Positions 42,703 through 51,913 of a stretch of 52,657 bases of DNA are shown piece by piece. Below the pieces are notes generated by a model. It saw nothing but the letters and a program-made list of their open reading frames with translations. It had not been told where the DNA came from and did not search any database. Made by a program: the position numbers and the translations under genes. How positions within the stretch are numbered: position 1 is the stretch's first letter; the number at the start of each line of letters is the position of its first letter. Source of the stretch: an uncultured Lachnospiraceae bacterium (lineage in GTDB: Bacteria > Bacillota > Clostridia > Lachnospirales > Lachnospiraceae); the NCBI GenBank assembly GCA_910577115.1, contig CAJTMC010000028.1:1-52657 (forward strand), read 5' to 3'.

Positions 42703-43938
42703 TTAGTTTGTTGCAGACAGATATCCGTCCTCACCCATTGTGTACAAACCTGTGTCAACCAAATCCTGTAAATTGTCTTTTGTAATTACATTCGGTACAA
42801 GCAGGAAAGAAGGACACTTGTTTCCTGCAGAAGTTTCATAAGATTCGGTATCATATGCGCATTCAATGTCAAAAGAGCTCAGCAGAGATTCGTCAATAGT
42901 CTCGCCTGATAAAATCGCCTGTGCAAGGGAAAGCGTAACAACTGATTCATTGCTTACGTTCTTATAAACAGTCATTGTCTGAATACCGTCAACGATGTTC
43001 TTTAAGTTTGCCTCGTCACCGTCCTGACCTGTGATCAGTACAGAATTAGAGCCTGCATAATCGGAAGTAATCGCCTGTGCAACACCTAAAGCCGTAGAGT
43101 CGTTCGAGCAAAGCCATACGTCAAGCTGTGTTCCGTCTGCATAGTAAGAAGAAAGGATATTCTGTGCTCTTTCAAGCGCCGTATCTGTATTCCACTGCTC
43201 TGTGGCAACCGTATCGAAATCTGTCTGACCGGATACAACATTCAAAGTACCTGACTCAATGTAAGGATTTAAAACATCCATAGCGCCATGATAGAAATAG
43301 CCTGCATTGTTATCGGCAGGGTCGCCTGCTGTAATTTCCAGGTTATATACGCTGTCGCCTGCATTCTCAAGGTCAAGGTTTTCTACGATAAACTCACCCT
43401 GTAACTTACCAACTGTGTAATTGTCGAATGATACATAATAAGAAACCGCATCATTCATAATCAGACGGTCATAAGCGATAACCGGAACGTTTGCGTCTGC
43501 CGCTTCGTTCATTACCATGTTCAAAGCCTCGCCGTCAATTGCGGCAACAATCAGAAGATCAACATTCTCGGCAAGCATATTCTGGATATCATTTACCTGC
43601 TGTTCTGACTTATTGTCAGAGTATGTAAGAATGGTCTCATAGCCTGCTGCCTTGAACTGGTCGTTTAAGTATGCACCGTCACGATTCCAACGCTCTAAGG
43701 ACTGTGTGGGCATGGAAATACCGATTTTACCGCCGTCTGCTGTGGTTGCAGGTGCTTCTGCCTGTGACTCTGCCGGTGCTGCGGGCTCTGCAGCTGCTTC
43801 CGTATTCGCCGGTGCTGCGTCATTACCTCCGGCATTGTTATTTGCTGCCGGAGCAGAGTCACCGCTGGAACCACATCCTGCCAGCAAAGAAACTGCCATA
43901 GTTACGCTTAATAAAGTGCCAAGTAATTTTCTTTTCAT
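42703..43938 (-). CDS. chvE: multiple-monosaccharide-binding lipoprotein (ChvE/XylF-like)
   Basis: 411 residues from the ATG at 43938, with AGGGAGG 8 bases upstream. Lipobox LAGC (Cys22) and a linker rich in Ala, Asn and Pro (about 27-65) precede a type I periplasmic-binding domain. That domain contains IGISMPTQSLERWNRDGAYL, VIAYDRLIMNDAVSYYVSFD and VLITGQDGDEANLKNI, all typical of ChvE/XylF. Family ligands include xylose, arabinose, galactose and glucose. It is first in the importer operon, between a strong terminator and the attenuator. A 13-base palindrome centred on GATATTATC (43964-43976) in its leader is a possible operator. Confidence 0.93.
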   Translation of the reverse strand: MKRKLLGTLLSVTMAVSLLAGCGSSGDSAPAANNNAGGNDAAPANTEAAAEPAAPAESQAEAPATTADGGKIGISMPTQSLERWNRDGAYLNDQFKAAGYETILTYSDNKSEQQVNDIQNMLAENVDLLIVAAIDGEALNMVMNEAADANVPVIAYDRLIMNDAVSYYVSFDNYTVGKLQGEFIVENLDLENAGDSVYNLEITAGDPADNNAGYFYHGAMDVLNPYIESGTLNVVSGQTDFDTVATEQWNTDTALERAQNILSSYYADGTQLDVWLCSNDSTALGVAQAITSDYAGSNSVLITGQDGDEANLKNIVDGIQTMTVYKNVSNESVVTLSLAQAILSGETIDESLLSSFDIECAYDTESYETSAGNKCPSFLLVPNVITKDNLQDLVDTGLYTMGEDGYLSATN

Positions 43939-44048
43939 TAAAATAACCTCCCTAAACTTTTTTGATATTATCAATATATCACAAAATAAACTGGATTTAT
44001 TTGCTTTATTCTGTATATTTTTCATATGAACTTCTTTTCTTCCTGCAT

Positions 44049-44087
44049 GAAAAACAGGATAATATTGTCATAGCAATATTATCCTGT
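44049..44087 (-). terminator. terminator separating sensor operon from importer operon
   Basis: The 14-base perfect stem (44054-44067 with 44074-44087) with loop TCATAG is followed on the minus strand by TTTTC. It lies 25 bases after the stop of the sensory-operon lipoprotein, so chvE needs its own promoter. Confidence 0.9.
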
Positions 44088-44109
44088 GCAAAAAAATCCT
44101 ATTTCGGTA

Positions 44110-45165
44110 TCAGGGCATTTTGGACGGTACGTTCAGATAAACGTCCTCCTTTAAGTGAAATCCGCTGTTGATAATGACCTCATTGATATTGTCTTCCGTT
44201 ACGCAGACAGGCTTCAGCGCCACATAGGGAATTTGGTATTTGCCGTTATTGAGCGTCGTGACGTCCTCTCCAACAATGGTTTCATTCTGCACCAATGCAA
44301 CCGTACATTCCGCCGCGCGCTGTGCAAGCTTTTCAACAGGCTTGTAGACCGTCATAAGCTGTGTGCCTTCCACAATTCTCTGACACGCCTCAAGATCGGC
44401 GTCCTGCCCTACTACCAAAATCCTCCCCGCCATTCGTTTCTCGGCAAGCACCGGCACAACGCGGCTGGCAATGTCGTCATTTCCGCACATAATCGCATCT
44501 GCCCGGGAAACAGCAGTCATATGGGAATACATATACTCGGCGGCAAGCTCTGCAAGCCACCCGTCGGCATGAAAGGAATCCAAAACCGTAACATCATTTT
44601 CCGCCATAATTTCCTTAAATGCCCCCTCTACCAGCGGGACATTGTTGTCACTCAGAGAACCGCCGAGCATCAGCACACTGCCGCCGGCAACACCGTTCTC
44701 AATCAGCGTATCTGCCATCATGCCGCCGACCTTTGCATTGTCAAAGGATATATATAAATCAATGTCCGCATCTTTAATCAGACGGTCATAGGCGATTACT
44801 TGAATGCCTGCCTCCTTCGCCTTTTCTACGGAACTTTTCAGCTCATCGGAATCAATACATATGATTACAATGGCGTCCATTCCTTTTTTGATAAAATACT
44901 CAATCTGCTTCTTTTGTTCCTCAATTTCCCCGTTTGCAATCTGAACATTGACTTCCGCACCAAGCTCTTTTGCCGTAGACACAAACACATCTCTGTCCCG
45001 CTGCCAGCGTTCGATAACGAACGAATCAAAGCTTAAACCGATTTGGATTTTATCTTCCTTCTCTGCATGGAATGTATCTTTTCTGTTGTCCGGACTGTTG
45101 CAGGAGGCAAGCACAAGCATCAGCCATAAAATTACAATCCACTTTATTATCCTATTTCTTTTCAT
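44110..45165 (-). CDS. second XylF/ChvE-like sugar-binding lipoprotein, in the sensory operon
   Basis: 351 residues. Lipobox LASC (Cys22). The type I binding domain is closely similar in motifs to ChvE: LSFDSFVIERWQRDRDVFV, VIAYDRLIKDADIDLYISFD, LVVGQDADLEACQRI and GTQLMTVYKPV. It follows the YesN-like regulator gene by 30 bases and precedes the terminator, so it belongs to the sensor transcript and not to the importer. It may present sugar to the anchored sensor protein or share the importer. AAGGGAG lies 13 bases before the start. Confidence 0.88.
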   Translation of the reverse strand: MKRNRIIKWIVILWLMLVLASCNSPDNRKDTFHAEKEDKIQIGLSFDSFVIERWQRDRDVFVSTAKELGAEVNVQIANGEIEEQKKQIEYFIKKGMDAIVIICIDSDELKSSVEKAKEAGIQVIAYDRLIKDADIDLYISFDNAKVGGMMADTLIENGVAGGSVLMLGGSLSDNNVPLVEGAFKEIMAENDVTVLDSFHADGWLAELAAEYMYSHMTAVSRADAIMCGNDDIASRVVPVLAEKRMAGRILVVGQDADLEACQRIVEGTQLMTVYKPVEKLAQRAAECTVALVQNETIVGEDVTTLNNGKYQIPYVALKPVCVTEDNINEVIINSGFHLKEDVYLNVPSKMP

Positions 45166-45195
45166 TTTCTGAATAATGCTCCCTTTCTGAAAATC

Positions 45196-46785
45196 TTACG
45201 TGTTTTTAAACTCCGTCGGCGTAACGCCGACATTTTTCTTAAAAGAACGGCTGAAATAATTGGGGTCGGAATATCCGCACATCGCACAGATTTCTTTCAT
45301 GGAATGCTCCGTTGTGCTAAGCAGCTCTTTTGCCCTCTCCATGCGGATATTCGTCAGATATTCAATAAAATTTTTTCCGGTTCCTTCCTTAAAGATTTTG
45401 CTAAAGTAATAAGGACTGATATTGACTGTCTTGGACACTTCATCTAAAGAAACATCTTTGTGAAAATTATCTTTGATGTATTCCTCCGCCATTTCGATAA
45501 TACTGTTGGACTTTTCTTCCCTTTTTCCGACAATATTTTGACAGGCGCCCATAATCTTCTCTAAAAACCATTCGCGCAGGCTGTCAAGATCGTCCATATT
45601 CATAATCGTCGGCAGATATTCCTGACGGGAAGTGAAATGATACGTCATTCCGCCTTTTCGATAGGCAATATGCTCCGCATAAAGCGCAAATTCTAATGTT
45701 TTGAGGCGGATTGACATGATATTCTTTGCATTACTTTCCGTCATCCAGTGGAAGAATTTTTTCGCGGTAGAATACACATTATCGATTTCTCCCTTTTCCA
45801 GTTCATCAAACAGCTTTTTCTCCAAATGAATCGGGTAATCCTCCGCGTAATCGCAGCCAATCGGCAAATCATCTGCGTGTGCGACGCTTCCTGTCGTCAT
45901 AAGAAGCGCATTCAATGCTTCCTCGTAGGAGCCTGCCATTTCCTGCAGCACGCCTGCCCTGCCAATCCCGATGCGGAAATTAATCCCTGTTTTCTGTCGC
46001 ATACGGCGGACAAGCTCTCTTGTTTTTTCAATTAGCCCGATTCTTTCATTGTAATCCACGCAGTCTTTATCACATGGAACCAAAACCGCCAGTTTGTTTG
46101 ACATGACGGTGCCCACAATACAGTCAAAATAATCTTTCACGCATTCGCGCACTTCCTGATAATGCTGCTGCATTTTCACGCTGCTGCCAACGGCATTCGT
46201 CATATGGTTTCCAATCTGCTCATCGCCGCACACAATGGACATCATGTATGCATAGCGCTTATCCAGTCCCAAGATTGTCTTATAATTATCAATGTCCTCC
46301 GAAAACTGCTCCTGCAAAAGAATGTCGTAAATCAGACCGCTCTCAATAATCGGAATGACAGTCTCTAACTTCTCTTTTACCATAAGGTCATTGCTTCTTT
46401 TTTCGCGCTCCTCGTCAATTCGTTCCATTCCTTTTTTCAGGGCGGAAACAATCTTCGTGCGTTCCATCGGTTTTGTGATATATTCCAAAACACCCAGCTT
46501 GATTGCTTCTTTGGCATAATCAAATTTGTCATAGGCAGACATCACAATAAACAGGACATTTGCGTTGTTCTTCCTGATTTCCTTCATCGCCTCAATCCCG
46601 TTAATTCCCGGCATCTGAATATCCATAATGGCAATATCCGGACGAAATTTTTCGGCAAGCTCTATGACGCTTCTTCCTGTTTTGGCATATTCCACGATAC
46701 ATTTCCCGCCAAATTCTTTCCCGATTATGAACTTGAGCGAGTCAATTACAATCCCTTCATCGTCTGCAAGCATAATTTTATACAT
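45196..46785 (-). CDS. YesN-type response regulator with AraC DNA-binding domain
   Basis: 529 residues from the ATG at 46785, with GGGAGG 6 bases upstream inside the end of the kinase gene. The receiver domain has phospho-acceptor Asp55 (AIMDIQMPG) and the KPMERTK loop. A middle region of about 280 residues is followed by two AraC helix-turn-helix motifs (VSLDEVSKTVNISPYYFSKI and MKEICAMCGYSDPNYFSRSF). It is translationally coupled to the YesM-like kinase and is the likely activator of the chvE-mmsAB operon. Confidence 0.93.
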   Translation of the reverse strand: MYKIMLADDEGIVIDSLKFIIGKEFGGKCIVEYAKTGRSVIELAEKFRPDIAIMDIQMPGINGIEAMKEIRKNNANVLFIVMSAYDKFDYAKEAIKLGVLEYITKPMERTKIVSALKKGMERIDEEREKRSNDLMVKEKLETVIPIIESGLIYDILLQEQFSEDIDNYKTILGLDKRYAYMMSIVCGDEQIGNHMTNAVGSSVKMQQHYQEVRECVKDYFDCIVGTVMSNKLAVLVPCDKDCVDYNERIGLIEKTRELVRRMRQKTGINFRIGIGRAGVLQEMAGSYEEALNALLMTTGSVAHADDLPIGCDYAEDYPIHLEKKLFDELEKGEIDNVYSTAKKFFHWMTESNAKNIMSIRLKTLEFALYAEHIAYRKGGMTYHFTSRQEYLPTIMNMDDLDSLREWFLEKIMGACQNIVGKREEKSNSIIEMAEEYIKDNFHKDVSLDEVSKTVNISPYYFSKIFKEGTGKNFIEYLTNIRMERAKELLSTTEHSMKEICAMCGYSDPNYFSRSFKKNVGVTPTEFKNT

Positions 46786-48280
46786 CGTCTTCCTCCCGTT
46801 CTTTGACCGACAGATACAGAATAAATTCCGTTCCCTTGTCTGCACCGTCGCTGATAATCGACATGACCTCTTCGCTTTCCGTAAAAAGCTTTAGCCGCGC
46901 GATTACATTATCCATTCCGATTCCGTTTGAATCCGTTTTGAGATTTTCTTCTTTGTAGCTGCCGCCTATCATTTTCTCTATCATTTCTTGGCGGATACCA
47001 ACGCCGTTATCCCGAATACTGATGCAGGCGGTGTCGTCGATTTGGTAGACGGACAGCCATATTCTGCCTTCTCCTGCCATTTCGCGGATACCATGATTGA
47101 CACAGTTCTCCACGATAGGCTGCAATATCATACTTGGCATCTCAATCCCTAACAGTGACGGATCTACTTTTTTCTCGTAATGAATTTCTCCGGAAAAACG
47201 GACATTCAGAATGTAGATGTAATTATCCACCAGCTCAATCTCTTCCCGAATGGTGACATGTTCATTACTTTTTTTGACGTTATAGCGGAAAAACTCCGCC
47301 ACATTCTGCACATACTGATATGTTTTGTCCGCACCCTCAAGCATGGCAAGCTGTGCGCCTGCATTGAGCGTGTTGAACAAAAAGTGGGGGTTGATTTGTG
47401 CCTGCAAATATTTTAACTGTGCGTCCTTCAAGTGCGCTTCCATCAGCAATTCCTTCTCCTTCATGACACGTTCTACCTCCATGCCATGACGGATACGCTC
47501 TATATACTCTCTGATACTGATAATCATTTGGTTAAAGGCTCCTGTCACGACGCCGATTTCGTCACGCGACTGCACCTCCAAAAGTTCAATGTCAAAATTC
47601 CCCTTTGCCACCTCGTCCGCAGATTTTGCCAGTGTCTTAAGCGGGCTGATAATGGCGCCGACCAGCTTAATAATGCTATTGATATTCATAAAAATGATGA
47701 CCAAAATAATGGCAATACCGATCATTTCAAACAGGCGGAACGCCTGCGCAAGCTCATTGTAATTGGCGGAATTGTTTTTAAACTGCTGGTTGTTCAGGCT
47801 GTTGATATACGTGTTGATGTAATCATACATCTGTGTTGCATTTTCATATCGGATTCTGTATTTCTCGACATTACGGCCGCGTTTTGCTTCAATTGTCTGA
47901 TCTGTGATTTCCAAATAACGTGCGGACATATGTCTGATGTTTCTTTTCATACGGTCAAACGCGCTGCCGCTGATTTCATCGTTCAGCTCTTCTACAAGCG
48001 CCTGATAGTCTTGCGAGCTTCGGTAATATTTTTCCAAAGAATCGCTTGTCTTTGCATTCAGATAGTCGGTCATATTGTTTTGCACATCGTCCAGTATGGC
48101 GAGCAGTTCATTTAGTTTCAGGTTGTCCTGATAGACCAGTTCCATTTCGTTTGACATTCTGTTCATTCCTAATATTAACAGAATATTCACCAGGCAGACG
48201 AACAGATTTGTCAGAATATAAATACTGCTGATTTTGCCTTGCAGGGACAGATTGAGCAGGCGATCCAGTTTATTCTTCAT
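46778..48280 (-). CDS. YesM-type sensor histidine kinase
   Basis: 500 residues from the ATG at 48280, with GGGAGG 11 bases upstream. A first helix, an extracytoplasmic helical region of about 150 residues and a second helix precede HAMP (ISPLKTLAKSADEVAKGNFD). The His_kinase domain with QAQINPHFLFNTLNAG carries the phospho-accepting His. The ATPase has MILQPIVENCVNHGI and DNGVGI. The extracellular part is too simple to be a sugar sensor itself, which fits sensing through the anchored binding protein encoded just upstream. Its end overlaps the regulator gene. Confidence 0.93.
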   Translation of the reverse strand: MKNKLDRLLNLSLQGKISSIYILTNLFVCLVNILLILGMNRMSNEMELVYQDNLKLNELLAILDDVQNNMTDYLNAKTSDSLEKYYRSSQDYQALVEELNDEISGSAFDRMKRNIRHMSARYLEITDQTIEAKRGRNVEKYRIRYENATQMYDYINTYINSLNNQQFKNNSANYNELAQAFRLFEMIGIAIILVIIFMNINSIIKLVGAIISPLKTLAKSADEVAKGNFDIELLEVQSRDEIGVVTGAFNQMIISIREYIERIRHGMEVERVMKEKELLMEAHLKDAQLKYLQAQINPHFLFNTLNAGAQLAMLEGADKTYQYVQNVAEFFRYNVKKSNEHVTIREEIELVDNYIYILNVRFSGEIHYEKKVDPSLLGIEMPSMILQPIVENCVNHGIREMAGEGRIWLSVYQIDDTACISIRDNGVGIRQEMIEKMIGGSYKEENLKTDSNGIGMDNVIARLKLFTESEEVMSIISDGADKGTEFILYLSVKEREEDDV

Positions 48281-49376
48281 CTTCTGCTTCACCTCCCAGA
48301 TACAGGGCAACGTTTTCTTTGTTAATCAAGGCGATATCGGCGATAAAAAACTGGCTGGTGTTGCCGTAGGTGTTATATTCTGTCAGCGCGTCAACACAAA
48401 ACCTTCCCATTTGCATTGTATCAATGGATATCGTGGCATAGATTACGTTTCTGTCAATCGCTTTGATAATTGTTTGGGAATCATAATATCCGAGAATGTT
48501 TACCTGTCCTACTTTATTGTAATCCACGACTGCCTGATATACGCAGGTGGTATTAAGCTCATTGAGGCATATAATGATATCGGGCAGCTCATTTTCCATA
48601 AAGATGTCGCGTATTGTTTCTTCTGCGGAAAACGTATTCGTATCATCAACCGAAACAAGGGATAGTTCAATTTCTATCCCGTCCTGTTTTTCTTTTTCTA
48701 TTGTTTCCCGAATGCCGGAGCAAAGAATGTTTTGTCCGGAATCCTGTGCATAGGCATTTACCAGAACTGTTATTTTTACAGGATTTGATATCCCTGTTGT
48801 CAAAGAAATACTGTTCTGCTCATCCGGCTGCATTGATATCTGTACGCCGGAATCCTGCTTTTCCTGCACGATTTCCAGTACTTCTTTGCCATATTCCCTT
48901 CCCAAATCATAGCTTCCGATTCCTACAAAGGTACATCTTTCGCTTTGCGTATTATCACTGTATAGCGTGACAACGGGTATTCCCTGCGCTGCCGCCTCGT
49001 TGATCAGGTCTGTCATTTCGGTGCTCTCGTCTGCCGCAACGATAATGCCGTCTACATCGGAAGCAATCGCAATACGCATTAAATCCTCTTTTGAGTAGTT
49101 ATTATCAAAAGAGCTGTTCAATAAATCAACATAGCTGTTATTTTCAAGACCGGCTTGATAGGCTCCCTCATAGGCAGTCTGCCAAAGAGAGGACTTGGCG
49201 TCCTCCGTAATCATAACATAATAGTGATCATACCAGTTGGCGTCTGTCACTGTACGAAAACGATTAATATAAAAGAAAAATATAAGGATACCTGCGATGG
49301 TCATTGTCACAACAAGCATTAGCGTTATAAGCATATATCCCTTATAGTTATTCTTTTTTCGATTGATTTGGCTCAT
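48270..49376 (-). CDS. membrane-anchored sugar-binding sensor protein (XylFII-like)
   Basis: 368 residues from the ATG at 49376, with GAGG 5 bases upstream. One N-terminal membrane helix (about 14-38) without a lipobox or clear cleavage site is followed by a type I periplasmic-binding domain: DVDGIIVAADESTEMTDLIN, GIPVVTLYSDN and INILGYYDSQTIIKAI. It is the first gene of the sensor operon and overlaps the kinase gene by 11 bases. The layout matches XylFII of clostridia, which binds sugar and activates a LytS/YesM kinase. The ligand is not determined. Confidence 0.85.
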   Translation of the reverse strand: MSQINRKKNNYKGYMLITLMLVVTMTIAGILIFFFYINRFRTVTDANWYDHYYVMITEDAKSSLWQTAYEGAYQAGLENNSYVDLLNSSFDNNYSKEDLMRIAIASDVDGIIVAADESTEMTDLINEAAAQGIPVVTLYSDNTQSERCTFVGIGSYDLGREYGKEVLEIVQEKQDSGVQISMQPDEQNSISLTTGISNPVKITVLVNAYAQDSGQNILCSGIRETIEKEKQDGIEIELSLVSVDDTNTFSAEETIRDIFMENELPDIIICLNELNTTCVYQAVVDYNKVGQVNILGYYDSQTIIKAIDRNVIYATISIDTMQMGRFCVDALTEYNTYGNTSQFFIADIALINKENVALYLGGEAEDEE

Positions 49377-49757
49377 CGTTACCTCACATTGTATGAACTG
49401 CATTTATGTGCCGCGCTTATTCTATCTGCAGGCACGACTTCCAAATCATCTTATTATATTCCTTCCCTAAAGTCTAGGCTTTCTTTTAAAAAATCTCCCC
49501 GTCGAGTGCCGTTTCGTAATTTTTGTCAATGACTTCCCCAAAAATTGACTAATGATTTTCTTTCAATAAACATTACTATTTTTGTGCATTTACACCTTTT
49601 AATGCAGTTATTTATCAAGCCTGTATGTTAGTGCATATGGGACGGCAACAGCTTGAAAAATAGAGTGTGGCAGTTCTATGAAATCTAAGCCAAGTTTCAG
49701 GGAATTTTAATAGAATTGTGTGTATGCATATGGTACAATGTCGGCAGACATTATACC
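49377..49757. other. intergenic region between divergent sensor operon and aldo/keto reductase gene
   Basis: About 380 bases, AT-rich, without a convincing gene. On the minus strand there is a TATAAT (49453-49458) with a weak -35, and a TTGACA near 49530 without a -10 at the right distance. On the plus strand ATGGTACAAT occurs twice, near 49730 and 49801. Confidence 0.35.
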
Positions 49758-49805
49758 TGCCCGAATGGGCATGAACTTACCGTAATTGCGTCAGCAATTA
49801 TGGTA
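49758..49805 (+). promoter_or_regulatory. two leader hairpins upstream of the aldo/keto reductase gene
   Basis: TGCCC-GAAT-GGGCA (49758-49771) is followed by a 12-base stem, one G-T pair, with loop GTCA (49778-49789 with 49794-49805). This lies 10 bases before the AAAAAGGAGG site. No T-run follows, so the structure may act on translation or as a binding site. Confidence 0.5.
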
Positions 49806-49832
49806 CAATTGACGTAAAAAGGAGGCACTTAT

Positions 49833-50975
49833 ATGAAATACAGGACGCTTGGAAAAACGGGGCTGAATGTCAGTGAGATTGGTCTTGGCGCTGAATGGCT
49901 GGAGCGCCATAATGCCGCGGAAGTGAAAGCGGTCATTGACCACTGCGCGCAAGTCGGAATCAATATCTTGGACTGCTGGATGTCAGAACCGAATATACGT
50001 TCCAATATCGGTGCAGCGCTGGAGGGGCAGCGGGGGCGTTGGATTATTCAGGGACATATCGGCTCCACATGGCACAATGGTCAGTATGTGCGCACGCGGG
50101 AGCTTGGAAAGGTTCAGGAGGCATTTGCGGATTTGTTGAAGCGCCTGCGCACAGATTACATAGATCTTGGAATGATTCACTTTGTAGACGAAGTCGCAGA
50201 ATTTCATAAAATCATGGACGGCGAATTTATCTTGTATGTCAAAAAGCTGAAGCAAAAAGGGATTATCCGCCACATTGGAATGAGCACCCACAATCCTGAT
50301 GTTGCAAAAATTGCGGCACAGAGCGGCATCGTGGAAATGCTTCTTTTTTCTGTCAATCCCGCATTTGATATGCTGCCTGCAAGCGAGGACTTAAATGAAT
50401 ATTTCAAGGACGAATATGCCCAAAACATTGGCGGAATGGCACCGGAACGCGCTGAATTATATCGCCTGTGCGAGCAGAACGGCGTGGGTATTACCGTAAT
50501 GAAAGGATATGCCGGCGGAAGACTGTTCTCGGCAGAAACATCTCCATTTGGTGTGGCTCTGACAACGATACAATGCCTGCATTATGCGCTGACAAGACCT
50601 GCCGTTGCCAGTGTCATGGTTGGATATGACACGACGGAGCATGTAGATGCGGCTGTCGCTTATGAAACGGCATCTGAGGAAGAAAAAGACTATGCCAGTG
50701 TCCTCGCAAATGCGCCGCGCCATGCCTATGTAGGGCAGTGTACTTACTGCGGACATTGTGTGCCATGCCCGTCGGGAATTGATATTGCCATGATTCATAA
50801 GCTTTATGATTTGGCAAAAATGCAGGATACGGTGCCTCCAACGGTTCGCGCCCATTATGAAGGGCTTTCGGCGCACGCCGCAGACTGCATCAAATGCGGC
50901 GGCTGTGAAACGCGCTGTCCGTTTGGTGTGCATGTAATTGAACGAATGGCTGCAGCGGCGGAACTGTTTCAATAA
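49833..50975 (+). CDS. aldo/keto reductase-family protein with two 4Fe-4S motifs and an atypical active site
   Basis: 380 residues. A TIM-barrel aldo/keto reductase domain (about 1-290: YRTLGKTGLNVSEIGLGAEW, RHIGMSTHNPDVAKIA, GVGITVMKGYAGGRLF) is followed by a bacterial-type dicluster ferredoxin module with C-x2-C-x2-C-x3-C (CTYCGHCVPC) and C-x2-C-x2-C-x3-C (CIKCGGCETRC). Asp47 and His116 of the catalytic set are present, but the Tyr normally near residue 52 is missing (DCWMSEP) and the Lys is His75 (IIQGHIG). The protein probably passes electrons but may not be a classical reductase. GGAGG lies 8 bases before the ATG; monocistronic. Confidence 0.85.
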   Translation: MKYRTLGKTGLNVSEIGLGAEWLERHNAAEVKAVIDHCAQVGINILDCWMSEPNIRSNIGAALEGQRGRWIIQGHIGSTWHNGQYVRTRELGKVQEAFADLLKRLRTDYIDLGMIHFVDEVAEFHKIMDGEFILYVKKLKQKGIIRHIGMSTHNPDVAKIAAQSGIVEMLLFSVNPAFDMLPASEDLNEYFKDEYAQNIGGMAPERAELYRLCEQNGVGITVMKGYAGGRLFSAETSPFGVALTTIQCLHYALTRPAVASVMVGYDTTEHVDAAVAYETASEEEKDYASVLANAPRHAYVGQCTYCGHCVPCPSGIDIAMIHKLYDLAKMQDTVPPTVRAHYEGLSAHAADCIKCGGCETRCPFGVHVIERMAAAAELFQ

Positions 50976-50990
50976 TGAAATTTAGGTTTA

Positions 50991-51056
50991 AAACTCTGTA
51001 TGAACGTGATTCCATGCAATACAGATGGTGTATTCATACAGAGTTTATTTTTTTCT
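50991..51056 (+). terminator. terminator of the aldo/keto reductase gene
   Basis: The 14-base perfect stem AAACTCTGTATGAA/TTCATACAGAGTTT (50991-51004 with 51033-51046) with a 28-base loop is followed by ATTTTTTTC. Confidence 0.9.
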
Positions 51057-51062
51057 TTTTTG

Positions 51063-51551
51063 TCAGAATTTCTTTTCAGAAATTGCATTATTTAATGCGG
51101 AAAAAAACTCTTCCGTACCTTTATAATAGAAAGTTAAGTTGTCCTCCGATATCACGCCATATGTCATGCCATGAATCGCATTATCGTCTATAACCACTTT
51201 TACAAGATCCGAATTTTCGTAAGTTGTATATATCAGGATTCTTTCGTAAGCGTCCGCTTCCTCTGCCGGAATTACCGTAGGTGTCTTTTGCTGATATACA
51301 TTTATGGTATATTGCGGTGTCAATCCCTCGTCGGAATATGTGATTGCGGTGTTCCATTTCCCGTCGTCATCGACAAAAAAGTCACCCATTTCTGATTGTT
51401 CTTCCAATGTTACGATATTCGTACCGTCCGCGTCTTGAATTTCGATACGGTACAGTTTTTCATCTTTATCTTCTTTTGCCTCTATTCTAAGTCCGCAGCC
51501 TGTTAATGTACAGATTGTAATCAATAGTAAAAATAAATACACTTTTTTCAT
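51063..51551 (-). CDS. small lipoprotein, function unknown
   Basis: 162 residues with a lipobox LTGC (Cys19). The mature part is acidic and beta-rich (LYRIEIQDADGTNIVTLEEQ, then TYSDEGLTPQYTINVYQ). It has no recognised domain. The start overlaps the stop of the preceding membrane-protein gene (ATGA), with GGAAGG upstream, so the two are cotranslated and perhaps act together at the membrane. Confidence 0.7.
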   Translation of the reverse strand: MKKVYLFLLLITICTLTGCGLRIEAKEDKDEKLYRIEIQDADGTNIVTLEEQSEMGDFFVDDDGKWNTAITYSDEGLTPQYTINVYQQKTPTVIPAEEADAYERILIYTTYENSDLVKVVIDDNAIHGMTYGVISEDNLTFYYKGTEEFFSALNNAISEKKF

Positions 51552-51913
51552 TTCTTATCCTTCCCTTTCCGATATTCTTCGTTCATTGTCAATACCTTGT
51601 ATGCGCGCCATATTCCCCATGCATAGACGGCAAAATATCCGCCGATTCCCGTAAGGACATCTCCCAGCCCCGACCATAGATACGTATATTGTCCGCTTTG
51701 GGAGATAAAATCACCGAGATCCTGCAATAGCATACAACCTGTCAGAAAAACAAATACACCGCCGATTAACATGATTTGGTTTTTTCTCTTGTTTCCCGCA
51801 AATTGTACCCGTAGCTGTTTTAATACTTCATTATCGAATACCAGCGGTTCTTTCCATATTTTTTTATAGGGATTATTTGATATCGCTATACTGATAATCA
51901 AAATAATTGTCAA
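51548..51913 (-). CDS. small membrane protein, 5' end probably lost to a transposon remnant
   Basis: 121 codons remain. Three hydrophobic stretches are visible: the N-terminal TIILIISIAI, then IMLIGGVFVFLTGCMLL and LTGIGGYFAVYAWGIW. The first possible start is a TTG at 51913 without a ribosome binding site, exactly where transposase-like sequence begins, so the true N-terminus and promoter were likely removed by the insertion. No family recognised. Confidence 0.6.
   Translation of the reverse strand: MTIILIISIAISNNPYKKIWKEPLVFDNEVLKQLRVQFAGNKRKNQIMLIGGVFVFLTGCMLLQDLGDFISQSGQYTYLWSGLGDVLTGIGGYFAVYAWGIWRAYKVLTMNEEYRKGKDKK

Noticed and set aside
47432..48115. 227-codon plus-strand frame
   Set aside because: Antisense to the YesM-type kinase, with no start signal.
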